Source of the DNA: Natronomonas salinimetallica
Lineage (GTDB): Archaea > Halobacteriota > Halobacteria > Halobacteriales > Haloarculaceae
Reading direction: 5' to 3'
Length of the DNA stretch: 64,000 bases
Assembly: GCF_013839515.1 (NCBI RefSeq)
Contig: NZ_JACDNQ010000001.1
Coordinates: forward strand, 82,681-146,680
Shown: in pieces, positions 17,460 through 25,515 of the stretch
How the letters are laid out: the number at the start of each line of letters is the position of its first letter
How positions within the stretch are numbered: the stretch's first letter is position 1
The notes under the pieces: model-generated
Seen by the model: the letters and a program-made list of their open reading frames with translations, nothing else
What the model was told of the DNA's origin: nothing
Database searches by the model: none
Program-made: the position numbers and the translations under genes

Positions 17460-17541
17460 TATAGCAGAGATCGGAAGACAGTACACACTCGACCGCACGG
17501 CGGCAGTGCGATCGATGTGTACGTAGTTGCGATGTTCACAA
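17460..17541 (+). repeat. Miniature element copy 1 (degenerate right end)
   Basis: About 82 bases matching the elements at 19491-19575 and 56993-57078, in the same orientation as the former. The left end TATAGCAGAGATCGG and the hairpin-forming core are kept. The right terminus (GTTCACAAC) has lost the TACTATAG end. It starts 4 bases after the target duplication of the kinase cassette. Confidence 0.8.
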
Positions 17542-17554
17542 CTGGTCTCGTTCA

Positions 17555-17650
17555 TACTCATACTGACGGACAAAAGAATGTACACACGACTCACGAGTGA
17601 TCCGCCGTTCGCTCCGTCGAACGGTGTGATCCTCGTGCGTCGGTTTCATT
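17555..17650. repeat. Palindromic repeat B, copy 1
   Basis: A 96-base repeat shared with 63905-64000. A 36-base left arm is identical in both copies (17555-17590) and a 12-base right arm GTCGGTTTCATT (17639-17650) is also identical. The 48-base palindromic core between them (17591-17638) is the reverse complement of the other copy's core with two mismatches. With the cassette end and miniature element this fills the 354-base gap 17319-17672; no gene is visible there. Confidence 0.85.
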
Positions 17651-17672
17651 TGATTTCGTCCACCAGTATCAC

Positions 17673-19436
17673 TCAAGAGCCGCTATCCGCCACAATGCTT
17701 TGATCTACACTCGGCAATTGAAACGTCACCACGCTTCCTCGTGGGTCGTTATCACTAATCGTTAACTCTCCACCAAGCGTCGTTATCACCCACTCCATCA
17801 TCCATAATCCAATACCGAGGCTGTGCTGGAGCGGCGTCTCCTCTCCCGATTCGATCACGCGCCGCTCGAGATCCGGAATCCTGGGGCCGTTGTCAGCTAC
17901 CGATATGTACACGTAGTCGGCATCTGATTCCCGGTCAACCGTAATCGAAACGTCTGGCGATGACTGATCACTGTGTTTGACTGCATTCTCGACAGCCTCA
18001 TCTATGGCTTGCTCGAGTAAATCTGCGTTTCGAACGTAAATCGTCCCGTCACCATCGATCGATGCAGTGATTTCCGCGTCTGCGTACTGATTCTGATACG
18101 CTTCGAAAAGCGTCTCAACATTGAGACGATTCCACGTCTGGTCGTCGTCGGTCATGGCAAAAACTTCGCGGATGCCGTCCACCGTCTCCGCGATCTTCTG
18201 CATCGATGTTGCTTGATCCCGAATCGCTTCGATTGACGCCTGTCGGGATTCTTCGTCCATCTTATCAGATGCTAACAGTTTTGCGTGTCCGTCAATCACG
18301 CTCACGGAGTTTCGCAAATTGTGCCGCACCACTCGATTAAGCACATCAAGCGTCTGTTTCGTGAGCAGGTTCTCGCCAATGTCCTGCATGATCGCCACGA
18401 ACTGCGTTGTGTTCCCGTCCTTGCCCGTGGCAGGGATGATCTTCTGTGTGACCTCAAAGAGCTCCCCCTGTTTGGTCTGATTCGTCAGCTCCGCTTCCCA
18501 CACGTCGCCGGCCGTGATTTGCTCCCACAGGTCCGCATAAAACGCGTCGTCTTGTTGCCCGGATTTGAGTATGGATGGATTGCGCCCGTTTGCCTCGGTA
18601 GCCGTATACCCGGTCATCTGCTCGAAGGCAGGATTGACATACTGTATCGTCCCGTCCGGGTCGGTTATGAAAATGGCTTCCTCAGACCCTTCAGCCTGCT
18701 TCTTAAACAGCGTGAGATCCTGTTCGAATCGCTTTTCGGTGGTCACATCCTTCTGATAGCCGAGGTAGTTGGTGACGGTCCCTGACCCGGATCGGATCGG
18801 AACGATCGTCACACGATTCCAGAACATCGTGCCGTCGCTCCGGTAATTCCGGAGTTTGACAGTCACGGGCTCTTCGGCTTCGATGGCGGCTCGCATCTGC
18901 GCAACCGGCTTCTCGCGTGTTGACTCGCCCTGGAGAAATCGACAGTTTTGCCCGAGGATCTCGTCACGGGGATAGCCGGTGAGTTCGCAAAACCCGTCAT
19001 TGACGTAAATGAGCGGGTTATCGGGTTGGGATGGATCTGAAATCGAGATGCCAAACGGGGCTTCGTCCATCGCTGCACTGCGGAGCAGACGTCCAACCGT
19101 AGAATCAGGCTCAACAATCGGGAGTACGGAGGCCTGAACCTGTTGAGTGTTATCCCACCGCATCAGTGAATTCACGATGATAACCCGCTGAGACTGATCG
19201 GCAGGCATCTGTAGCTCCACGGCAAGCCCCAATACCGGTTCGTCTTCATTTTCGATTCGAGTCACTTGCTCGCGGAGCTCGGAGTGATACTCCGGTATCA
19301 CAACGTCCGTCAATGACCGCCCGACAAGCTGTTCTTGAGACTCTACTCCAAGGAGTGTACAGAACACGGGATCCGCATACGTAATCCTCATACCGGAGTG
19401 GATAACAAATGAGTCCGGGATGCCTTTAGATGTCAT
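17673..19436 (-). CDS. PAS-LOV-PAS sensor histidine kinase (putative blue-light sensor)
   Basis: A 587-residue soluble kinase with PAS (~8-110), a LOV-type PAS (~122-235), PAS/PAC (~243-355), the kinase helix with H372 (VVRHNLRNS) and HATPase. The second domain has the photoactive LOV signature GQNCRFLQG with adduct cysteine C165. It also has the flavin-contacting N197 and N207 (RNYRSDGTMFWN) and Q228 (GYQKDVT), so FMN binding and blue-light response are strongly suggested. The ATP-lid motif reads DNGPRIP instead of the usual GxGIP, which may lower activity. The TATA-like TATCTAATAC about 25 bases upstream supports the ATG at 19436. It is flanked on both sides by copies of the miniature element. 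Confidence 0.88.
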   Translation of the reverse strand: MTSKGIPDSFVIHSGMRITYADPVFCTLLGVESQEQLVGRSLTDVVIPEYHSELREQVTRIENEDEPVLGLAVELQMPADQSQRVIIVNSLMRWDNTQQVQASVLPIVEPDSTVGRLLRSAAMDEAPFGISISDPSQPDNPLIYVNDGFCELTGYPRDEILGQNCRFLQGESTREKPVAQMRAAIEAEEPVTVKLRNYRSDGTMFWNRVTIVPIRSGSGTVTNYLGYQKDVTTEKRFEQDLTLFKKQAEGSEEAIFITDPDGTIQYVNPAFEQMTGYTATEANGRNPSILKSGQQDDAFYADLWEQITAGDVWEAELTNQTKQGELFEVTQKIIPATGKDGNTTQFVAIMQDIGENLLTKQTLDVLNRVVRHNLRNSVSVIDGHAKLLASDKMDEESRQASIEAIRDQATSMQKIAETVDGIREVFAMTDDDQTWNRLNVETLFEAYQNQYADAEITASIDGDGTIYVRNADLLEQAIDEAVENAVKHSDQSSPDVSITVDRESDADYVYISVADNGPRIPDLERRVIESGEETPLQHSLGIGLWMMEWVITTLGGELTISDNDPRGSVVTFQLPSVDQSIVADSGS

Positions 19437-19490
19437 AATTAACCCTTGACCGTATTAGATAGAAAAGTTTGGGGCCAGATTCATCGAAGA

Positions 19491-19575
19491 TATAGTAGAG
19501 ATCGGAAGACAATACACACTCGACCGCACGGCGGCAGTGCGATCGATGTGTACATAGTTGCGATGTTTACTATAG
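19491..19575 (+). repeat. Miniature element copy 2 (MITE-like)
   Basis: An 85-base element ending in TATAGTAG and TTTACTATAG. Its reverse complement differs from 56993-57078 at only a few positions. Ends are imperfect inverted repeats (CTATAGTA...ATCG), and the core GACCGCAC...GTGCGATC can form a hairpin. There is no coding capacity. It sits between the LOV kinase start and the rlmE 3' end. Confidence 0.85.
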
Positions 19576-19606
19576 TTCACGTACGAGAACACATAGCACA
19601 CCCGGG

Positions 19607-20365
19607 CTACTCTACGGTCTCGCCGAACCCGAACCGCGGTTTGACGTCCGTTATCTCGATCTCGACCTCCTCGCCCGGTTCGGCGTCGGCGACGAACAGC
19701 GTGTATCCTTCGACCTTTGCGATCCCGTCGCCCTCGCGGCCGACGTCCTCGATTTCGACCTCGACGCGGTCGCCCTCCCTGACCGGGGCGGTCAGCCGCC
19801 CCTTCGCGACCATATACAGCTCCGAGGAGGAGTCCCGCGAGGCGGCGGGGTGGATCGTCCGGACGTACTCGAACTCCCGGTCGATATCGGCCCGCAGTTC
19901 GTCGGTGTCTGGGCCTTCGAACACCTTCGCGACGAAGTCGCCGCCGGGAGCGAGCAGTTCGAGCGACGTCTCGAAGGCGGTTCGGGCGAGATACACCGAC
20001 CGAGCGTGATCCAGCGAGTACTCGCCGGTCATGTTCGGGGCCATATCGGAGATCACGACGTCGGCCTCGCCGACGGCCGCCGTGATCCGCTCGCGGGTGT
20101 CGGCCTCGGTCATGTCACCCCGGATCGTCTCGACGCCGTCGATCGGTTTGATCCGCTGGAGGTCGACACCGACCACGGTGCCGCCCTCGCCCGCGAGTTC
20201 GTTTGCGACCTGGAGCCATCCGCCGGGGGCGGCCCCGAGATCGACGACGGTATCGCCGTCGCTTATAAGCCCCGCGTCCTCGTCGAGCTGTTTGAGTTTG
20301 TAGGCGGCCCGCGATCGGTAGCCCTGCTGTTTGGCCCGGTTGTAGTAGTCGTCCTTCCGCGTCAT
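19607..20365 (-). CDS. rlmE: 23S rRNA uridine-2'-O-methyltransferase (RlmE/FtsJ) with TRAM domain
   Basis: SAM-dependent 2'-O-methyltransferase of 252 residues. It has the FtsJ start RSRAAYKLKQLDE (catalytic K24), the SAM loop VVDLGAAPGGWLQV at 40-53, the catalytic aspartate in SDMAPNMTG, and the later lysine in FVAKVFEG. Residues ~190-252 are an RNA-binding TRAM domain (VEIEDVGREGDGIAKVEGYTLF), a fusion common in haloarchaea. The ATG at 20365 is chosen because family similarity begins at MTRKDDYYNRAK; the upstream extension is low complexity. Confidence 0.92.
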   Translation of the reverse strand: MTRKDDYYNRAKQQGYRSRAAYKLKQLDEDAGLISDGDTVVDLGAAPGGWLQVANELAGEGGTVVGVDLQRIKPIDGVETIRGDMTEADTRERITAAVGEADVVISDMAPNMTGEYSLDHARSVYLARTAFETSLELLAPGGDFVAKVFEGPDTDELRADIDREFEYVRTIHPAASRDSSSELYMVAKGRLTAPVREGDRVEVEIEDVGREGDGIAKVEGYTLFVADAEPGEEVEIEITDVKPRFGFGETVE

Positions 20366-20541
20366 AGGTGCTCGATCCCCCTCCGTGTGGCGCTTCGCGT
20401 GCGAACTGTCGGCGAACAGGCGTTCATACTGGCTATGAGGCGGCCGACCCGGAAATGCGCGTCGGATGTGCGGTCCGGTACGGATCGGCGCTCCGGCCGA
20501 ATACACTCACCTTTATTCGGGGCTGCGCCGACAGCGGAGGT

Positions 20542-21909
20542 ATGCCTTCGCTCGAAGTGGACCGCGAACAGTGGTCGACGCGTGCCGGGTTCGTGCTCGC
20601 GGCGGTCGGCAGCGCCGTCGGACTCGGGAACATCTGGCGGTTCCCGTTCGTGACCGGCGAAAGCGGCGGTGCCGGATTCCTCCTCGTGTACCTGCTTTTC
20701 GTCGTCTCGATCGGCCTCCCCGCGATCCTCGTCGAGTTCGTCGTCGGCCGACAGACCCGAAGCAATCCCGTCGGCGCGTTCAGGGCCATCGGGACCGGAC
20801 GCTGGCGGTACGTCGGATGGATCTTCGTCGTGACGACGTTCGTCATCATGTCCTACTACAGCGTCGTCGCGGGGTGGACGATCCGGTATACGATCCTCGG
20901 CCTACAGGGGGGGTACGCCGCCGATCCGGCGGCCGCGGGCGAGCAGTTCCTCTCGCTGGCACAGGGCGTCGAGGCGATGGCGTTTCACGCGCTCTTTTTG
21001 CTCGTTATCGTCGCTATCGTCGGATTGGGGATCCGCCGCGGGATCGAGTTGGCGGTGAAGGTGATGGTTCCGGCGATCGTCCTCGTCGTCGCCGGCCTCG
21101 CCGTCTGGGCGGCGACCCTCGACGGGGCGGGGGCGGCGTACGCCTACTACCTCTCGCCGGACCTCGGCGCCATCGTCGCCGACTGGACCTCGATCCTTCC
21201 GGCCGCGGCCGGACAGGCGTTCTACACCCTCTCGTTGGGTTTCGGCATCATGATCACCTACGCGTCCTATCTCGGGGAGGATCGGAACCTGGCGGCCGAC
21301 GGCGCGATCATCATCGTCTTCGATACCGCGATCGCGTTCGCCGTCGGGTTGGTCGTCTTTCCGATCCTCTTCACCGCGGGTATCGATCCGGGCGACCCGG
21401 GTGTCGGCGCGATCTTCATCACGCTCGCCGCGGCCTTCGGCGAACTCGCGGCGGGTGGGCTGATCGGCACGCTGTTTTTCGCGACCGTCGCCGTCGCCGC
21501 GCTATCGAGTGCGATCAGCCTGACCGAGGTGGTCGTCGCCTACGCGATCGACGAACGCGGGGTCGGGCGGTTCCGGGCGACGGTGCTCGTCTGCGGTGCG
21601 CTCTTCGTCCTCGGGCTCGGGCCGGCCTACGACATCGTGTTGCTCGAGTTGTACGACGGACTCGCCGACGGCGTATTGCTCCTCCTCGGCGGAGTGCTCG
21701 TGACGGCCTACGTCTCCTGGAAGTGGTCCGAGGAGGCGATCGAGGAACTCGAACGGGGCATCGGGGGGCTCGGACGGCTCGGAACCTCCTGGATCTGGCT
21801 GGCCCGGATCCCGGTGCTCGTCGTGTTGGTCGTCTCGCTCGTCCTCGGGATCGTCGACTACGTCGGATTCATCGACGGATCGTTTCTCCCGTGGCTCCGA
21901 GCGCTGTGA
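20542..21909 (+). CDS. Sodium-dependent transporter, SNF/NSS family
   Basis: A 455-residue Na+-coupled symporter of the neurotransmitter:sodium symporter family, about 11-12 membrane segments. The signature RAGFVLAAVGSAVGLGNIWRFPF is near residues 12-34 with the unwound Na+-site glycines, and SLGFGIMITYASYLGE is the TM6 region. The substrate is probably an amino acid but cannot be read out. The ATG at 20542 is taken since family similarity starts a few residues later. It is convergent with the transporter gene at 21919, ten bases away. Confidence 0.9.
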   Translation: MPSLEVDREQWSTRAGFVLAAVGSAVGLGNIWRFPFVTGESGGAGFLLVYLLFVVSIGLPAILVEFVVGRQTRSNPVGAFRAIGTGRWRYVGWIFVVTTFVIMSYYSVVAGWTIRYTILGLQGGYAADPAAAGEQFLSLAQGVEAMAFHALFLLVIVAIVGLGIRRGIELAVKVMVPAIVLVVAGLAVWAATLDGAGAAYAYYLSPDLGAIVADWTSILPAAAGQAFYTLSLGFGIMITYASYLGEDRNLAADGAIIIVFDTAIAFAVGLVVFPILFTAGIDPGDPGVGAIFITLAAAFGELAAGGLIGTLFFATVAVAALSSAISLTEVVVAYAIDERGVGRFRATVLVCGALFVLGLGPAYDIVLLELYDGLADGVLLLLGGVLVTAYVSWKWSEEAIEELERGIGGLGRLGTSWIWLARIPVLVVLVVSLVLGIVDYVGFIDGSFLPWLRAL

Positions 21910-21918
21910 CGGTCCATC

Positions 21919-22635
21919 TCACGCCGGGCGTGTTTCCGACCGTCGGATAGCGCCCGTGATGAGGTACACGAACGGTGTATCGAGGACCGCGATCGCTAGC
22001 TTGAGGACGTACTGGCCGACCATGAGCGAGACGACGGCCGCCGTCGGAAGCCGCGGACCGATCCCGAGGACCGTCGGCATCGCCCAGAAGGCGATACCGA
22101 CGAAGATGACGGTGTCGAGCAGCTGGCTCGTCCCCGTCGATGCGATGTTGCGGAGCCACAGGTACTTGCCGTCGGTCCGCTCTTTGATCGCCTGAAAGAC
22201 GAGCACGTCGTAGTTCTGGCTGACGACGTAGGCGAGGAGACTCCCGGCCACGATGTTCGTCGAGGCACCGAGCACCTCGGCGAACGTGGCGGCGAACGCC
22301 GGGTCGGCCGCCGGCGCGAGGATCGTACTCCAGACCAACGCGAGCACGAGGAAGTTTATCGCGAACGCGGCGTTGACGAGCACCTGCGCGGCCCGTTTGC
22401 CGTAGAGTTCGGTGTAACAGTCGGAGGCGAGAAACGTCAGCGCGTACGCGAGTGCGGCACCCGGCAGCGCCAGTTCGGCCCCCGCAAGCGGGATCGAGAC
22501 GGGGAGGTCGAACGCCAATACCTTCGCGGCCGTCAACTGGGCCGTCGCGAGCGAGGCGACGAAGATCGCCGCGAGCACGATTGCCCCGGCGGGCGGCTCG
22601 GGCCGGGACGTGGGGGCCGCGGCCGGCCTACTCAT
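21919..22635 (-). CDS. Queuosine-precursor transporter (YhhQ/QueT-like)
   Basis: A 238-residue membrane protein with about six hydrophobic segments and the family-typical ASDCYTELYGKRAAQ (near 70-84), SQNYDVLVFQAIKERT and STGTSQLLDTVIFVGIAF stretches. Bacterial relatives import 7-deazaguanine precursors of queuosine. In archaea the analogous use is archaeosine precursor salvage, which is an inference. The ATG overlaps the stop of the RHH gene by 8 bases, so the two are coupled. Confidence 0.87.
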   Translation of the reverse strand: MSRPAAAPTSRPEPPAGAIVLAAIFVASLATAQLTAAKVLAFDLPVSIPLAGAELALPGAALAYALTFLASDCYTELYGKRAAQVLVNAAFAINFLVLALVWSTILAPAADPAFAATFAEVLGASTNIVAGSLLAYVVSQNYDVLVFQAIKERTDGKYLWLRNIASTGTSQLLDTVIFVGIAFWAMPTVLGIGPRLPTAAVVSLMVGQYVLKLAIAVLDTPFVYLITGAIRRSETRPA

Positions 22636-22807
22636 CGGTCTCCTCGAGGCGGTCGTGGCGGGCGTCGATCTCGTCGAGCAGATCGAGGGTCTTTCTGATC
22701 GACGCCCGGACGGCGTCGCTTCGGTTGACGAACTTGCCGTCGTCGCCGACGTGCTCGTCGAGGTCCTCCAGGAGCTCCCGTGGGATCTCCACGCTTATCT
22801 TGGGCAT
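22628..22807 (-). CDS. Ribbon-helix-helix (CopG-like) DNA-binding protein
   Basis: A 59-residue protein starting MPKISVEIPRELLEDLDEHV: a beta-strand, a helix, then the RHH second helix FVNRSDAVRASIRKTLDLLDE. It is directly upstream of and overlaps the queuosine-precursor-type transporter (ATGAGTAG). It is therefore likely an autoregulator or a regulator of that transporter; ligand unknown. Too short for most ORF thresholds but convincingly coding. Confidence 0.85.
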   Translation of the reverse strand: MPKISVEIPRELLEDLDEHVGDDGKFVNRSDAVRASIRKTLDLLDEIDARHDRLEETDE

Positions 22808-22868
22808 ACTGGAGGCATACTCGAAGAATACGCATTAATATCACGGTCCCCGTGCGAGCCGAGGGATG

Positions 22869-23819
22869 CTACGTCGGCTCCACCTCGGCGTCGGCGTCGG
22901 GATACGGCACGTCGACGGTGTCGCCGTCTTCGGGAACGAACGCCCGTTCGCCGGACTCCCCGATACGCGCGTCCCGCTCTATGGGGGCGACGTTGCCGGC
23001 GTACCGCGAGGAGACGTGGACCAACGCGAGCCGCTTCGCGCCGGCCCGGGCGGCGACCTCGGCGGCCTCCTCGGCCGTCGAATGGGCGGTCCGGCGCGCG
23101 CGTGCCCCGTTGTCGGCCGCGAAGGTCGCATCGTGAATCAACAGGTCCGCGTCCCCAGCGACCTCGACGGTTCGGTCGGTCGGCCGCGTATCACCGGTGT
23201 AGACGACCGTCCGTCCGGGGCGGGGCTCGCCGACGACCTGCTCCGGATCGACGACGGTGCCGTCCTCGAGTTCGACGGCCTCGCCCGCGTGAAGCCGCTG
23301 GAACATCGGGCCGACGGGGACGCCGAGTTCCTCGGCGCGCTCGCGGTCGAACCGGCCCTTCCGATCCTCCTCGGAGAGCGCGTAGCCGACCGATCGGGTG
23401 TCGTGGTCCGTCCGGAAGGCGACGACTTCGTAGCTATCGCCTTCGAATACGGTCTCGCCGTCCTCGACGCCCTCGATCCGGAGCGGAAACGAGGGACGGC
23501 CGGCCGCCGTCTCGATCAACTGCGTCAGCCGTCCCTGTGCGCCCTCGGGGGCGTAGACCGACAGCGGGGCCTTCCGGTCGTTGAAATCCATCGTCTGGAG
23601 CAATCCGGGCAGTCCGAGGGTGTGATCACCATGAAGATGCGTCACGAAGACCGTAGAGACGCCGAAGCCGGTCCCGAAGCGCATCATCTGGCGCTGTGTC
23701 CCCTCACCGCAATCGAAGAGCAAACGCTCACCCTCACGGCGGAGAAACACCGCACTCGTGTTCCGTCGGGTCGTCGGTACCGCCCCGCCCGTCCCGAGAA
23801 ACGTCACCCGAAGCGACAT
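22869..23819 (-). CDS. rnz: Ribonuclease Z
   Basis: tRNA 3'-processing endonuclease of the metallo-beta-lactamase fold, 316 residues. It has the zinc motif HLHGDH (H61, H63, D65, H66), the start MSLRVTFLGTGGAVPTTRRN, GEGTQRQM for tRNA-tail binding, VVYTGDTRP, and the C-terminal HVSSRY. The frame continues 88 codons upstream into a 49-bp repeat array, but similarity begins at the ATG at 23819. That extension is rejected. Confidence 0.94.
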   Translation of the reverse strand: MSLRVTFLGTGGAVPTTRRNTSAVFLRREGERLLFDCGEGTQRQMMRFGTGFGVSTVFVTHLHGDHTLGLPGLLQTMDFNDRKAPLSVYAPEGAQGRLTQLIETAAGRPSFPLRIEGVEDGETVFEGDSYEVVAFRTDHDTRSVGYALSEEDRKGRFDRERAEELGVPVGPMFQRLHAGEAVELEDGTVVDPEQVVGEPRPGRTVVYTGDTRPTDRTVEVAGDADLLIHDATFAADNGARARRTAHSTAEEAAEVAARAGAKRLALVHVSSRYAGNVAPIERDARIGESGERAFVPEDGDTVDVPYPDADAEVEPT

Positions 23820-23898
23820 ACACCCATCGAACGGCGGCGTCAATAAACCGACTTCGGTGTTCGAACGGTCTCGGACCGCCGACCCCTCGTAGACCACG

Positions 23899-24113
23899 GC
23901 CAACCGGGCGCTGACGGCTGACGGCCAACCGGGCGCTGACGGCTGACGAACGAGCCGCGCCGACGGCTGACGGCCAACCGGGCGCTGACGGCTGACGAAC
24001 GAGCCGCGCCGACGGCTGACGGCCAACCGGGCACCGACGGCTGACGAACGAGCCGCGTCGACGGCTGACGGCCAACCGGGCACCGACGGCTGACGAACGA
24101 GCCGCGTCGACGT
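23899..24113. repeat. 49-bp tandem repeat array between rnz and the AAA gene
   Basis: GCCAACCGGGCRC occurs at 23899, 23924, 23973, 24022 and 24071: one 25-base partial spacing then three exact 49-base spacings. Units end in GACGAACGAGCCGCG and differ only at GCTGAC/ACCGAC and CGCC/CGTC. As 49 is not a multiple of 3, it is non-coding. It fills most of the 367-base divergent gap 23820-24186. Confidence 0.9.
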
Positions 24114-24154
24114 CCGGACGCCCCCCCTCCCCCGGTATTCGGGGTTTCGACGGG

Positions 24155-24161
24155 CTTATAC
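24155..24161 (+). promoter_or_regulatory. TATA box of the AAA ATPase gene
   Basis: CTTATAC is centred about 29 bases before the ATG at 24187. This favours that ATG over the TTG/GTG codons at 24178-24183. Confidence 0.65.
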
Positions 24162-24186
24162 GCCTTCCACGGCAAGATTGGTGAGA

Positions 24187-25515
24187 ATGAGCAGCCCCGA
24201 ACTCGATGTCGTTGAGTTCCTGTTGACTGCGGTTATTTACACCGAAAACCGCGATCTCGACGAGCGCGATCTGCCGCCCCGATACCGGCGGGTCTTCTGG
24301 GAGGACGGCGAGGTCGAACGCCCGCTGACGACGACGACTAACACCGCCGCCGCCGCGACCGGCGTCGATCGACCCTGGGAGGCGATATCCGGACTGATGT
24401 TCACGGACCGTGATGACTTCTCCGGGAAGATCGAGTTCAGCGACCGCGGAATGGCCGAATCGTGGTTTCTCGAACGGGCCTCGACCGACGCGCTCCGGGA
24501 CAACCCGACGCTTACGTACGCCTTCGCGGAGTCGGTCGAGGGCGATATCGATTACGAGACCGCACGCGAGCAGAACCGGCCGATCCACGCCGACCGGGTC
24601 TGGATAGACTCCCTCTTAGAGGAGATGTTCGACGAGGACGAACAGGAGATGCTCGATCTCGTCGAGATCAGAGCGCCGGAGGAGATCGAAATGACGCTCG
24701 ACGATCTCGTGTTGACCGCCGACCAGGAAAACGAGATCCACAAGGTCGTCAAAGCGATCGAACACCGCGATTACCTGGCCGAGATCGGACTGCGTGAGAT
24801 CGGCAAACTGCTCTTCGTTGGGCCGCCGGGAACCGGCAAGACGTCCGTCGCCCGCGCGCTCGCACAGGATCTCGACCTCCCCTTCGTCGAGGTAAAACTC
24901 TCGATGATCACGAGCCAGTATCTCGGCGAGACGGCGAAGAACGTCGACAAGACCTTCGAGATCGCCAAACGGCTCTCGCCGTGTATCCTCTTTATGGACG
25001 AGTTCGACTTCGTCGCGAAGACGCGCTCGTCGGACGAACACGCCGCGATCAAACGCGCGGTCAACACGCTGTTGAAGAGCATCGACGAGATCTCGCTGAT
25101 CCAAGACGACGTGTTGTTGATCGGCGCGACGAACCACCCCGACCAACTCGACGCCGCGGCCTGGCGGCGCTTCGACGAGATCGTCAACTTCCCGAAGCCC
25201 GATTCGGGCATGCGGGCGGACATCCTCCGAATCGTCACCCGGCGGATGGACATCGAGGAGTTCGATCCCGCGACGCTCGCGGAGGCGACCGAGGGGCTGA
25301 CGGGCAGCGACCTCCGACTCGTGCTTCGGGAGGCCGTCCTCGACGCGCTGACCGAAGAGCGGACGACGCTGACACAGGAGGACCTCCTGGACGCGATCGA
25401 AGGGTTCGAAGAACGGGACAACTTAAAGAACATGGACATGATCGAGGGCGACGCCGACGCCCTCGTGGCGGGCGGATCCGACGCCCCCGATCACACCCAC
25501 GAACACGACGACTGA
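24187..25515 (+). CDS. AAA family ATPase
   Basis: A 442-residue AAA protein. The first ~175 residues are a haloarchaeal N-domain. Walker A GPPGTGKT lies near residues 212-219, Walker B is CILFMDEFD, sensor-1 is LLIGATNHP, and the arginine finger is in AAWRRFDEIVNFP. The C-terminal lid contains LTGSDLRLVLREAV, followed by an acidic tail ending HTHEHDD. It resembles the CDC48/PAN module of single-ring AAA proteins without a coiled coil or OB fold. The substrate is unknown. The stop overlaps the next start (TGATG), so it is coupled to the PhnP-like hydrolase. Confidence 0.85.
   Translation: MSSPELDVVEFLLTAVIYTENRDLDERDLPPRYRRVFWEDGEVERPLTTTTNTAAAATGVDRPWEAISGLMFTDRDDFSGKIEFSDRGMAESWFLERASTDALRDNPTLTYAFAESVEGDIDYETAREQNRPIHADRVWIDSLLEEMFDEDEQEMLDLVEIRAPEEIEMTLDDLVLTADQENEIHKVVKAIEHRDYLAEIGLREIGKLLFVGPPGTGKTSVARALAQDLDLPFVEVKLSMITSQYLGETAKNVDKTFEIAKRLSPCILFMDEFDFVAKTRSSDEHAAIKRAVNTLLKSIDEISLIQDDVLLIGATNHPDQLDAAAWRRFDEIVNFPKPDSGMRADILRIVTRRMDIEEFDPATLAEATEGLTGSDLRLVLREAVLDALTEERTTLTQEDLLDAIEGFEERDNLKNMDMIEGDADALVAGGSDAPDHTHEHDD

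Noticed and set aside
19491..19575. AGATCGGAAGA inside the miniature element resembles the start of a sequencing adapter.
   Set aside because: The match stops after about 11 bases, recurs in three diverged copies with inverted ends, and continues into element-specific sequence, so it is biological and not adapter carry-over.
23820..24083. 88-codon N-terminal extension of ribonuclease Z.
   Set aside because: It is a translation of the 49-bp repeat array, whose period is not a multiple of three; homology starts at the ATG at 23819.
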